Assembly: GCA_963969345.1 (NCBI GenBank)
Contig: OZ017769.1
Coordinates: forward strand, 1,860,001 to 1,924,000
Origin: Turbatrix aceti
Taxonomy: Eukaryota; Nematoda; Chromadorea; Rhabditida; Panagrolaimidae
Length of the DNA stretch: 64,000 nucleotides
Direction: 5' to 3'
The position numbers were made by a program, and so were the translations under genes. Under the pieces are notes generated by a model that did not search any database, had not been told where the DNA came from, and worked only from the letters and a program-made list of their open reading frames with translations. Of this stretch, positions 44,630-55,000 are shown piece by piece (the stretch's first letter is position 1; each line of letters begins with the position of its first letter).

Positions 44630-46886
44630 TCAGTCATCAATCGATAGCACCTGAACTGACGTCGACGTCGATGCTGACGCAGGAGTACTAGAATCCATTG
44701 TTTCGTCGTTGGCATCGTCGAATTCGTCTGATTTCTGCTGGAAGGACGGAAACAGCCAGTAGGTGCCGAGTCCGTCGCCGACGTCATCGCAAAGCAGCCC
44801 GGAATCCGGATGGAATCGAATGGGAGCCTGGGCGTCGATGCGAGTCGCTCCCTCGAGCACGACCGTGGGTCCGTCGACGAGTTTGAGGTGACAGACGTCT
44901 TCTATCCGGTACGCGAGTTCAATCTCCCTCCAGGGCGCGTCAATTTCCTAAAATTGGCTTTTATAAACTCCATGAAAAGTTTTTACCGTAACATTTGTCT
45001 GGCAGAGTTACGCTAGACGAAAATCGTTTTTTTGCCATTTTTTACGATTTTTGGAAACATAAATAAAAATTACGGCATTTCCAAAGCTGCGGTGTATATT
45101 GATCGGCGTAATTTTTGATGTACAATCCGAAAAAAATATAAGTATAGGGTCGGCACCTTGAAAAATGTCTAAAAAATGTTGCCAATTTTTTAAATGTCTA
45201 TGTGATTTTCGGCATTTTCCAAGGTGCTAACCCCATAGTTTTATATTTTTCATGGATTCTCCATCAAAAACTACGTCTATCAATATATAATCGTCAAAAA
45301 TGACAAAAAAAAACTATTTTAGGTAATCCTAACTCTATCAGATCATTTTTTACAAAAAAAACTTCAAGAACAGTAAAAACTAAATAAATATAATACCTTT
45401 GGCAAAATTTGATGATAAAAAATATGCAAAATGTTCACTTACAGAGTCGTTGTCAGCAACGATGATTTCAGCCTCGCCGGCATCCGCTTCAGCGTCCCAT
45501 TCCTCCACCTTGCGTTCGATGGCTTCCGGGTCTTCATCGCTGGCGGCAAAAAGCCCCCTGACAGGCAGACAGTCCACGTCACGGATCTTGCCGTCATCGG
45601 GGATTTCAACGAGGGGTTTTCCCTCGTCCGACACGTATCCCGATACCTGGAGGTAATTTTCGTGATCATAATTCTCGTCAAAGTCGTCGAGGCCAATCAA
45701 CAGATCGACGTCAGAATGCGTGGATTCTACGTCATCGTTGTCGGAAGCTGAGTCCGTACCGGAGTTTTCCAAATCCTCGTCAACATCCTAAAAATGGCAA
45801 AAACGCAAAAAAAAATTTAGGCCAACAGAAAGGAGGAAAACTTACTGGGTTTACGTTCTTTACGGTCTTTTGGCTTTGTATTATCGTCCAGTACGATTTA
45901 GTTGTGTCCTGAAGCGAAACTACTGATTTTGAAGATAAAAGGCCTAAATAAGCCTAAAATCCGTTTTTTTTGGGTTTTTGACGCGTAAAAGTCGAAAAAA
46001 GCACGCCAAATGCACGTAATTTAGTTAAAACACATCTTTTCCCATTTTTTAACATACCCGAAGTAAAAAAACCAACCTCGACTTCCGGCGTCGCCTGGGT
46101 CGGCTCGTCCTCAACTTCGACCTCCCCGGCATCGGCCCGGACCCTCTGAGTGAGTGTTTCCATCGAAACGCCCTCTGCGCAAAGCCGATTCTGAATGTAG
46201 TCCTCCACATTCTCGGAATTAACGTCATCCAGCCTCGGAGCCCGAAAAATGGTATTTTCGTCCTCCAGTTCGTAGATATCCGCTAGCACTGTCGTATTTA
46301 TCCTGCCAAAAACCATGAGCGATGGCAGCATGCGTTGGGTCGCTTCGAAGCGCCTCTTGGACGCTTCGGTGCGTTCTTCGGCTTCCAGGGCCTCGGCGCA
46401 GCGGACAGCCTGTCGTGTGAGTTCGTGTTCGTCGTCTGAATCGGTAAAACCCTCGACACTGTCTTTTTCGGATGTGTTGTCGATTTCGAGTTCTTTTTCG
46501 GGATTTGGGGAGTCAAAATTCGTGATTTCGTCGAAACAGGCGTCTTGTGTGGGCTGGGAATCTTCAAAAGTCGCCTGGGGATAAGATTCGGAAGCTTCTA
46601 TGACCATCGAAGAAGTCGGTAGATCGATAGCTGCCAAATTCGACGCGGAGGAGGACGAAGACGAAGACTCGAATCGAACTCGGCCCCCTCCGCCGCCGGA
46701 GCCGCTTTCTTTCTCCGGTGACGCCTCAAAAACCACCTGCGAAGATACCGACGCCTCAGGCGACCCCTCGAACGCATGCCCAGCCATCGGGGCAGAATCT
46801 TCATCGTCGGAGAAGGCATAGGCATCGCCCAATGGCACAGCTGACCGCCGAGGCCCAACCAACGACCTTCGTCGGTGGTTGGTCAT
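44630..46886 (-). CDS. Unidentified acidic, serine-rich protein
   Basis: Exons (minus) 46077-46886, 45443-45787 and 44630-44947 have phase-0 introns and give 490 residues. I do not recognise the protein. The N-terminal 170 residues are disordered: a basic start (MTNHRRRSLVGPRRSAVP), then Ser/Asp/Glu clusters and a Gly run. Residues about 170-270 look helical and more conserved in style (LTRQAVRCAEALEAEERTE, then LMVFGRINTTVLADIYELED). The middle exon is again acidic (SDNDDVESTHSDVDLL). The last exon has a mixed-composition stretch that could fold (DAPWREIELAYRIEDVCHLK, LVDGPTVVLEGATRI, LGTYWLFPSFQQ). It has real coding character: no stops, GC-rich codons, consensus splice sites, and a TTTGCAG acceptor 14 bases before the ATG. 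A nuclear or chromatin role is a guess from composition only. Confidence 0.72.
45092..45289. repeat. Imperfect inverted repeat in intron 2 of the acidic-protein gene
   Basis: Arm 45092-45162 (TATATTGATCGGCGTAATTT ... GGCACCTTG) is matched in reverse complement by 45222-45289 (CAAGGTGCTAACC ... GTCTATCAATATA). The arms are about 70 bp and roughly 80 percent matched. It resembles a small foldback transposon remnant. Confidence 0.75.
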
Positions 46887-48371
46887 TTGGAGGGAAAATG
46901 CTGCAAAAAAAACTGCATGCACAAAAACTGGTAAAAAACAGAACAAAATGTCCCGAATGAGCAAAAAATGACCAAAAAGTCAAAAATCCCGATAATTTAC
47001 GATATCTATAATACTTTTTTAGTTGAAAATACAAAAAATTACGATAACAGAAAAGTATTACTTCTGAAGTTATGTATTTTTATTTGTTTGAAGTAACGTT
47101 TTTTTTCAAAAAAAGCGCAAAGTTGCAAGCAGCATGCGGGCTCTGAGGAAGGACAAACGCCAATGTTGGCGCCAGGGTTCTCAACGGGCCTGTTTTTTTT
47201 CGGCCCGGGCCGGGCCGGGCTTGCAAAATTGAGGCCCGGCCCGGCCCGGGCCAGCCCGGGCCGGCCCGCCTTAAAAGTACCTAGTTTTGTAAATAAATTT
47301 TATCGTCTAAAAACCGTTAAAAAACAACAACAAACCCGAAGGAGGCAGAGACACTTCCTCATCGTTGCACAGATTCATTTTCCGCTCAATTATTAGTGCT
47401 CTTATGAACTGACGACAAAATTACGGCGCCCGCGATTTACCTTTTGCTTCCAGATTAGCCCAAAAGAGCAGTGCCAGGTCAGCATTCTGCGTGCATTTCT
47501 TTGCATTTTTACTTTTTCATAAAATTTTTCATAAATTTTGCGTAAAATATGCATTTTTTAAATTATTTTCCGGCCCGTTTTGGCCCGGGCCGGCCAACAA
47601 AACCAATCGGCCCGGCCCGGGCCGTGGAAAACCCTGGTTGGCGCCAATTCCTTTGAAAATTGAACAGGTAGCAACATTTTTACCGTAAAAACAATTTTTT
47701 GATGCTTTATTGATTCACAAAATCGTTCAAACAAGCCCACAACCAACGAGGTCACTTGTTGGCCAGTTAAACGACGCTATGACCGAGGAGGCGGCGAATA
47801 ACTGTAGTGCCGTGCCAATGAACTCTTTGCAGGCTCACGGTATCGCCCATTCTATTTTCTTGCCGCACGCTTTCTTTTTGCCATTGTCTGTGCTTTCTCA
47901 CCTTGTCTCACTCAAAAACGACAATGGCGAAGAAGACGATGACGTACGTACGCATTAGATCATGAATATATGTTGATTTACATTTTTGATGTCTAATTTT
48001 TAGTATAAATGTGTATTTTGATCTTATACCTGAATGTGAACTATTTATAAGGCTCAAGAAGACATTGATCAGGGATGGTTTGGGATGTTCTGGGATTTAT
48101 GATCTCTGATGTAAACAGTTGTACAGTGTGCTCTGCAAAATTTGCAGCCATGATATTTTTTGCAATAATATACATAGCTTACGGGGGCGATAACGTCCCA
48201 TGTAAGAAATATATTAGTTTTTGCAATAACAATGTCGGAAATCACGTAAAAAATCCACGTCATGGCTACATGAATTTCTGCAGCAGAATCTAGCAAATAA
48301 ATATTATATTTCCATATAAGGTGCACCTTATGCATGCAACTCGTAAAGAATACAAGAACAAGCCTTTTTAG
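46887..48371. other. Divergent upstream region carrying a hAT-like element
   Basis: It separates the acidic-protein gene (minus) and the lectin gene (plus), so both promoters should be here. A third of it is the 464-bp hAT-like element. The rest is A/T-rich with no supported gene; an open frame at 47710-47958 is short and unlike known proteins. Confidence 0.5.
47173..47636. mobile_element. Non-autonomous hAT-like element with 8-bp target duplication
   Basis: The element begins CAGGGTTCTCAACGG and ends CCGTGGAAAACCCTG, a near-perfect terminal inverted repeat. It is flanked by identical 8-bp copies of GTTGGCGC (47165-47172 and 47637-47644). The ends, and an 8-bp duplication, are hallmarks of hAT transposons. 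Just inside each end is a self-complementary array of GGCCCGGGCC units. The centre is A/T-rich and encodes no transposase, so this is a MITE-type copy that would depend on an element elsewhere. Confidence 0.88.
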
Positions 48372-48381
48372 ATTTTTTATC

Positions 48382-49647
48382 ATGTGGCAACTCTCTCTCG
48401 TGTATTTTTTCAGCGTAACCGCATTGTCTGTGGCAACGACGAACAACGGATGCCCTGATGAGTCTTACACTTACAAGGAAATCAATGGCACCAAAAAGTG
48501 TTACAAGCTATTTGATATTAACGAAAAAGTCGATCGATGTAAGCTTATTGACTACTGTCGTCCACTGCACCCAGAGGCTATTCCGGCAACCATCAGCTCG
48601 ATTGAAGAACGCGAGTTCATGAGTGAGTTCAATAAATATAGGTTTGCTTTTCCATATTTTTTTTCAGAGACACTTCCGAATCCCGAAAGGTATACTCTTA
48701 TTGGAGTTTACATTCCGTGCTCAAAAGATGTGCATCATTTTGTGAATGTTGATGGCACCGAACTTCCCGCACCTCTGCAAAGTATAACAAATGTTAACGG
48801 TCAAGAGTACCTTGGCATGTTTTCGCACGGCCTAACGCATGACGTTTCGAATGCCCAGTTACGAAACGCTGTTACTAAGGTACTGTGCGCAATTACCCTG
48901 CCCAAGACTCCGTGTCCTGATAACTCATATGTATACAGCGAATTAAATGGCATCGGTAAATGCTATCAAATATACACGGCACCGAGTGTGGATCGTTGCG
49001 ATCTTATCAATGCCTGTCGGTCTCTGAATCCCGAAGCTATTCCGGCGACCATCAGTTCGATCGAACAACGAGAATTTTTGAGTGGGGACATGTCGTGTGT
49101 TTTTTTCTTCAAACTTTTTTTCAGAAACCCTTGTAAATCCAACTGAGTATACTGTAATCGGAGTGAGTATTCCTTGCCCGGAACCATACAACGTTAAGAA
49201 ATACAAAAATGTGGATGGTACAGCACTCCCCGCGCCTTTGGAGGTCACCACAGGAACTTGGCCAGATCAGTACATCGGCATGCTGTTTAACAACTTTACT
49301 GACAACTTGTACCCGCAGGATCCACTCTACCACAACAAAGTCTTATGCAGCGTTCCTATCTATTTTGATTGTCCTCCGGGCTTTTATCCTGATTCAGTCG
49401 ATGGCGTTGCTATGAGAAGCACAAGTTGCGTTCAATACGTTCCTTATAATCCCAGTTCCGGCGTAAGTTTCTATTTTTACTTGAAAACAAATCAATATTT
49501 TTTTCTGATTTTTTTTAGACTCCAGAGGACACCTGTAAACACAGTGATACACAATCTAGCTATCAGCCTTTTCCCGTTATTCCGTGTTCTCGTCCTCAAA
49601 TCGTTTCGCATAGAGAACCGGAAGCACTTCCCTATTGCAAAGAATAA
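48382..49647 (+). CDS. Secreted protein with two C-type-lectin-like domains (nematode CLEC style)
   Basis: Exons 48382-48622, 48668-49081, 49125-49462 and 49519-49647 join in frame to 373 residues. The start MWQLSLVYFFSVTALSVATT is a typical signal peptide; an upstream in-frame ATG (48334) is less likely because a TTTTTAG acceptor lies 10 bases before 48382. Two tandem copies of about 145 residues follow. Each has CP(D)xSYxYxExNGxxKCY, then DRCxLIxxCRxLxPEAIPAT, then ISSIExREF, TxIGVxIPC and KVLC, with the same intron after the REF(M/L) codon. Spaced cysteines and the SIExRE segment fit the CTLD fold as used in nematode CLEC proteins. Calcium-binding EPN/WND motifs are absent, so sugar binding is doubtful. 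A short Cys-containing tail follows. The coding sequence is more A/T-rich than neighbouring genes, suggesting a young, fast-evolving gene. Confidence 0.82.
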
Positions 49648-49873
49648 TGAACATGCAATTTGAAGAGTAAATACAAAAAACATTTTTTAATGTCGATGTA
49701 TTTATAAAAAACGGTGTTCATAAAAGAACTCCAGAAATTTAATCAGATTATTTATATTAATTATTCCTTAGACTTTTTTCTAATCTAATGAAATTTTTTC
49801 AAAAGAGCTGCCGGTCGCCGGGAACATTGTCTCGTTATCAACCGCAAAACCCTATCCGAACTTTGGATAGGCT

Positions 49874-50044
49874 GATATCAAATATCAGATACCAAACTTT
49901 TATATGATATCAGATCAGGCCTAGGCCTGATACTGATATCAGGATCAGTATCAGACAGGCAAGAATTTTTAACTATCAGCATATGTAGTATCATGATGGC
50001 AAAATCGTAATTATCATGCTGATATCAAGTTTGATATCCTGATA
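49874..50044. repeat. GATATCA-rich repeat, left part (split by insertion)
   Basis: This stretch is dense in GATATCA/TATCAG motifs, often palindromic, including ATCAGGCCTAGGCCTGAT. Similar sequence resumes at 51615-51661 and 51840-51912. The 1.57-kb inverted-repeat element and the second hAT-like element interrupt it, so it is the older layer. Confidence 0.6.
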
Positions 50045-51614
50045 CAGTGCGTTTCAAAAGGATAGGCTCACCCATAAAATCGGATCTTGCAAAAAAATGG
50101 TTAAACCTACAATAACGGGAGTAGGCTCATTCGATCCACCGTGAGAAGTTACTGTAGTTAGGGTACTTGCGATAATTATTTGCAGCTCATTACGGCCTCA
50201 GAAAAATAAATTTTACTTTTTGACCGTTTCAAAAGGATAGGCTCACTTTGGATTTTATTAAAAATAATTTATTTTATGCGCGCTAAAAATCCGAACACCA
50301 GCTATCTGTAACACATGTGATGTCTTTGATTAGAATATGCCCTAAAATCCCTGTTGCACACACTTTTTTTAGAACGTTTTACGCATTTTGGGAAATAAAA
50401 CCTCTAACATCAATAATGGTTTCCTGAAAGTCAGTGATTGTCGGGATGAGGCGTCTATTGACACATAGTGCATTGCTGTGATACCCTTGTTAGTTTTTGA
50501 AAGGTTTGACATTAATTCATATCATTTACAAATATTAAAAAAATATTTTCTGATGTTGACTATTAAAAAAATTAAGATTTTATGCAGTTTTTTACCTCCC
50601 CTGACCGAGCCAATTTTTTACTGGATCATCGACGGGTATAAAACGATAGTAGGCAACTATGCAGTACTGTTTGAAACAGTTTGCAAGTCATTCAGTTCGA
50701 AACAAAACCCAGACACAGAAAATGCTATTCCTCGAAGGTTAGAGTTTGATGTCAAGTACAAATATTCGAATTTTTTTACGATTGCAGCCATTCATGTTGG
50801 GTTTATTGGAAACAAATAATTAATTTTATAATGCAAAAATGTATTGAAGCGTTTCCAGACGTAGGTTTTTTAAAAAACCTGCAATTTTAGCTGTGGAGGC
50901 TCCCGTGGTGATAGTAGCTGAACTTGGCTTTAACAAAACGCCCGGTGTACTGTTTGTCGTAACCTGCATAGGCTGCAAATTGTGTCAGCAAGTTCAGAAT
51001 AGTTGCCTACTATCGTTTTATACCCGTCGATGATCCAGTAAAAAATTGGCTCGGTCAAGGGAGGTAAAAAACTGCATAAAATCTTAATTTTTTTAATAGT
51101 CAACATCAGAAAATATTTTTTAAATATTTGTAAATGGGATGAATTAATGTCAAACCTTTCAAAAACTAACAAGGGTATCGCAGCAATGCACTATGTGTCA
51201 ATAGACGCCTCATCCCGGCAATCACTGACTTTCAGGAAACCATTATTGATGTTAGAGGTTTTATTTCCCAAAATGCGTAAAACGTTCTAAAAAAAGTGTG
51301 TGCAACAGGGATTTTAGGGCATATTCTAATCAAAGACATCACATGTGTTACAGATAGCAGGTGTTCGGATTTTTAGCGCGCATAAAATAAATTATTTTTA
51401 ATAAAATCCAAAGTGAGCCTATCCTTTTGAAACGGTCAAAAAGTAAAATTTATTTTTCTGAGGCCGTAATTAGCTGCAAATAATTATCGCAAGTACCCTA
51501 ACTATAGTATCTTCTCACGCCGGATCGATTGAGCCTACTCCCGTTATTGTAGGTTTAACCATTTTTTTGCAACATCGGATTTTAGGGGTGAGCCTATCCT
51601 TTTGAAACGCACTT
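50045..51614. mobile_element. Tc1/mariner-like inverted-repeat element with TA duplication and doubled terminal motifs
   Basis: Two arms of 616 bp (50045-50660 and 50999-51614) are near-perfect reverse complements around a 338-bp loop. The left end reads CAGTGCG after TA and the right end CGCACTT before TA, as in Tc1/mariner elements. The 21-bp motif GTTTCAAAAGGATAGGCTCAC occurs twice in each arm: 50051-50071 and 50226-50246 on the left, and reverse-complemented at 51413-51433 and 51588-51608 on the right. That is the IR/DR layout of transposase-binding sites. No transposase is encoded; open frames in the arms only mirror each other. Confidence 0.9.
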
Positions 51615-52043
51615 TATCAGGCGTATTTAAAAAAATTTTTAAATCAGAATCAGATCATGATCAGGGTTGAGCGAACAGCCCGTTTTTTTGTTCGCGAACG
51701 AACACGAACAATTTTTCAGAATTGTTCGAAAAACCGAACGAACGCGAACAATGTTGCGAACGAACACGAACGAACGTTGCACAAATAAACTTTAAAAAAA
51801 ATTTGTTCGCGAACGAACACGAACGTTCGCTCAACCCTGATCATGATATCTTTTTCTAAGACCATATCAGATCATGGTATAAAAAAAGTGATATCAGATA
51901 AACACTAATTCTAAATCCCCCAAAATCATGTTAAAACACGTGAACATTTATATCATTGTATGATAATTACGTTAGCAATTAACTCCACTAAAAAAGTGAA
52001 AACACCATAACTTCATAATTTTTTGGTTACGTGGATCCCGTTA
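51615..52043. other. 3' flank of NBAS with repeat remnants
   Basis: Apart from the GATATCA repeat and the inserted hAT-like element, this stretch is A/T-rich and non-coding. It should include the NBAS 3' UTR; no AATAAA is evident. Confidence 0.4.
51662..51839. mobile_element. Short hAT-like element with 8-bp target duplication
   Basis: It begins CAGGGTTGAGCGAAC and ends GTTCGCTCAACCCTG, a perfect 15-bp terminal inverted repeat. It is flanked by ATCATGAT on both sides (51654-51661 and 51840-51847). The 178-bp body is an array of GTTCGCGAACGAACACGAAC-like units that is largely self-complementary. It shares the CAGGGTT ends and duplication length with the 47173-47636 element. Confidence 0.9.
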
Positions 52044-55000
52044 TCATTTGTTAAAGTCCTTCAGCCTAGCGAGTACCTTGGACCTGAAGCCATCCGTATT
52101 CGGCAGAGTACGGGCAAACGTGGCAAAGGCTTTCAACTCGTTTTCGTGATCCGGACTCGCGTAAGCCAGGGAGAGCCATGCGAGGATGGTTCTTTCGTCG
52201 CCGGCGAGTATCTCCCTCAGCCTGGCTCCCGGCTGAACTTTGAGGATTGCAGGCACGCATTTGAAGAAGACAACTTCCGGTTGAGGAGCTCGGAAGAGGG
52301 TTAGGTAGAGTTTGAGGCGGTTGTTGTCGCCCTCGGGAAGCAGGGGCAGGACGTTGCGTCGGAGAGCTGCGAAGAGGTTGTCTTCATCCGTCCAGAGGGA
52401 TTCTCGGAGGTTGTAGTCTCGGATGAGGTTTCGGATTTCTACTGGTTTGATGCTGGAATTTTTTATTGATTAGAAAAAGGGAAAAAAAATTAATTCTTGA
52501 AAACAATTTTTAAATTAAAAAAAAACATAAAAATCTTCAATGAAAAAAAATTCGAATTATAAAAATATAAAAAAAAAGAATTTATTTTTCGTTTCAAATT
52601 AAACATTTTTTTATGTAAAAAATACAATAAAAATTGAAAAAAAATTTCGAAATTTTTCAAATTTACAAAAATTTTAAGCTTGAAACAATTTTTTAAAACT
52701 AAAGTTTTCTACAAATTAAAAAAAAACAAAATTTCAACAAATTAAAAAAACAAAGTTTTTCTACAAATTAAAAAAACAGATTTTTTGACTCTTAAAAAAC
52801 CGTAAACAATTTGAAAAAAACCCACTCATCCTCAGTCAATAAAAATTCAATCAACGTCATGTGCAATTTCCATGTTAGAATTTTGAACTTCTCAGCAACT
52901 TCCTGGATGTCTTCGATCAACTTCCGATCGGTCGTCATGATCAGACCCAGGAGAGTGTCCTCCCGATACTCTGAATCCTCAAAAAACCTTTCCCGATCGC
53001 ACCCAGTCGACAGGACACGCTCCACCGCTGTTTTCGGCTCTTCGCCCCTCGCCAGGTGAACCAGAGCACCGGTTGGCAGCGACTGGATGGCCGCCTCGGT
53101 CAGGGGCACTTCGCTCGCCTCGACCACCTTTGTCAGACCTTCCGCAGCCTTTCTGAGGGTGTCATTCTTCAGCGCGACGCTTTCATCCGGGTTTCGCTCC
53201 CTTTCGAGGACCGCTGTGATCGTAGCCATCGTCGCCGAGGAAGCAGACCACTGCCCGGGGGTCCAGGTGGCAGATGGCGAGGGTAGGGTCAGGTGGACTT
53301 TGTGGAGGTCCCGGATGTCAGCATACATGGGATCCAGGTGGAGTTCGTCGTCTTCGACGGGATTTGACGATTCAGGTGACTGTCTGCTGGATGTGGACTC
53401 ACCTGGGCGAGTTTCTGATGTCTCCTTCCCCGGAAAAAGTGGAATAGACTCCAAAATGTTGTCCTTGAGTTTGTTGAGGGCCGCCAGGTGCTTGGAAGCC
53501 TGGTCTGAGTCTTCGTGTTCGGCCAGCATGAGATTATCGTAGTCGATCGCTTCCAGGACTTCAGAAACCTCGTACAACTTTTCAGTTGGACAGTTTTGGA
53601 GCATACAGACGACCAGTTCCGCTGTCAGCTAAAAAACATCCTTTTCACCCCAAAATCCATCAAAACCCCCAAAACATACATGTTTCTGCTTCCCAGTCTC
53701 AACAATCGCTTTACAAACGTTGTAAATGACAGGCAGATCCTTGGACGTCGTAGCCAGTTTCTTGACATAATTCTCCAAAGTTGATTGATCGTCAACGGCG
53801 AAAGCCTGCTCGGCGCAGTACGCCATAGCCTTGGCCACCGGAGGCTGAAGGCCCAGGAGTTTGCTCAACTCCGCACACGTCTTGACTTGTCTGTAGTTTT
53901 TTCGCGTCGAGACCGCTTCTCGTAGCAGGTCTTCTGGCTCGCAGAAACGATAATTTGCGGGTAACCGGGTGCATCCGAGGTCGATGCACGCCACGATGAC
54001 GTCGATTGACCGAAGTTGATCCGTGATGGCCGGACTGGGCTTCACAGAGGGCGGGATAAGGGAGAGGATGTCGCGTGCCAGTTTGAGGTTGTCGTCTTCA
54101 TCTTCGGGCATCGCGCGATCGACGAATTCCTGGCTTTTGGTTAGGAGAAGGGTTTGCCATTCGCTGAAAGCAAAAAAGTGAAAAAAAGGAAAAAACAAGA
54201 TTTTACGGTAGAAACACTGCAAGAACGGCATTTTTAGGTATCGTAAACTTCCCCCAAATTTCCGCTCAAAACCCAAAAAAAAATGAAAACATGAATAAAA
54301 ATGAAACAAAAACTTTTTACGATAGAAAAAACTGCATTTTTAGGTACCGTAATTTTTTGACATAAAATTTCAATCATTCACAGATAAAAAGTAAAGTTGT
54401 TATAAAATCATATTTTAAGTAAAAAACAATTGAAAAAACCGTATTTTTAGGTATCGAAAACCTTTTACCTAAATTTCCGCTCAAAAACCGCAAAAAAATG
54501 TGAAAACCTAAAAAAATCGGTTTTCCCGTAAACAAATTCAGAAGAAGTAACATATGAAAATATTTTCTTGAATTTCATATTTTTCTCCCAAATTTCCACT
54601 CAAAACCCATTTCTTCTTTTTTTTCAAAAAACTTACTCATTGGATAGTTTTTCAGGATCCTTGAACTTGACATCGACGACGAGATGAAATGGGAATCCGA
54701 GAAATCTCTCCTTGGAGAGTTTGGTCAGTAGCAGCGATGCAAATACGTTCAGCAGGCCATGGATGGTTACGATCTCTGTCCAGAGAAGCAGCCTGACTTT
54801 CTTGAGAAGATTGAATATCGCAATCCAGTTTGGATCCTTCTTCCCGAACGCCAAATTCAAAAACTGATGAACTACCTGGTTTGCCGACTCTTCGGACGTC
54901 GTACTCGACTTGACAAGCAGAAATGTCGGATTGTAATCGTAAGACTCAAAAAGTTGAAGTGCTTCGGTGATTTCCGGTTCAAAATCAAATTTTTCAAGCG

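Noticed and set aside
47163..47396. Open frame of Gly/Pro/Arg repeats at 47.2 kb
   Set aside because: It is read through the GGCCCGGGCC array of the hAT-like element and has no coding support.
50478..51172. Two related frames (113 and 80 codons) within the Tc1-like element
   Set aside because: They are translations of the two inverted arms, so one mirrors the other; no transposase motif (DDE/DDD or HTH) is visible.
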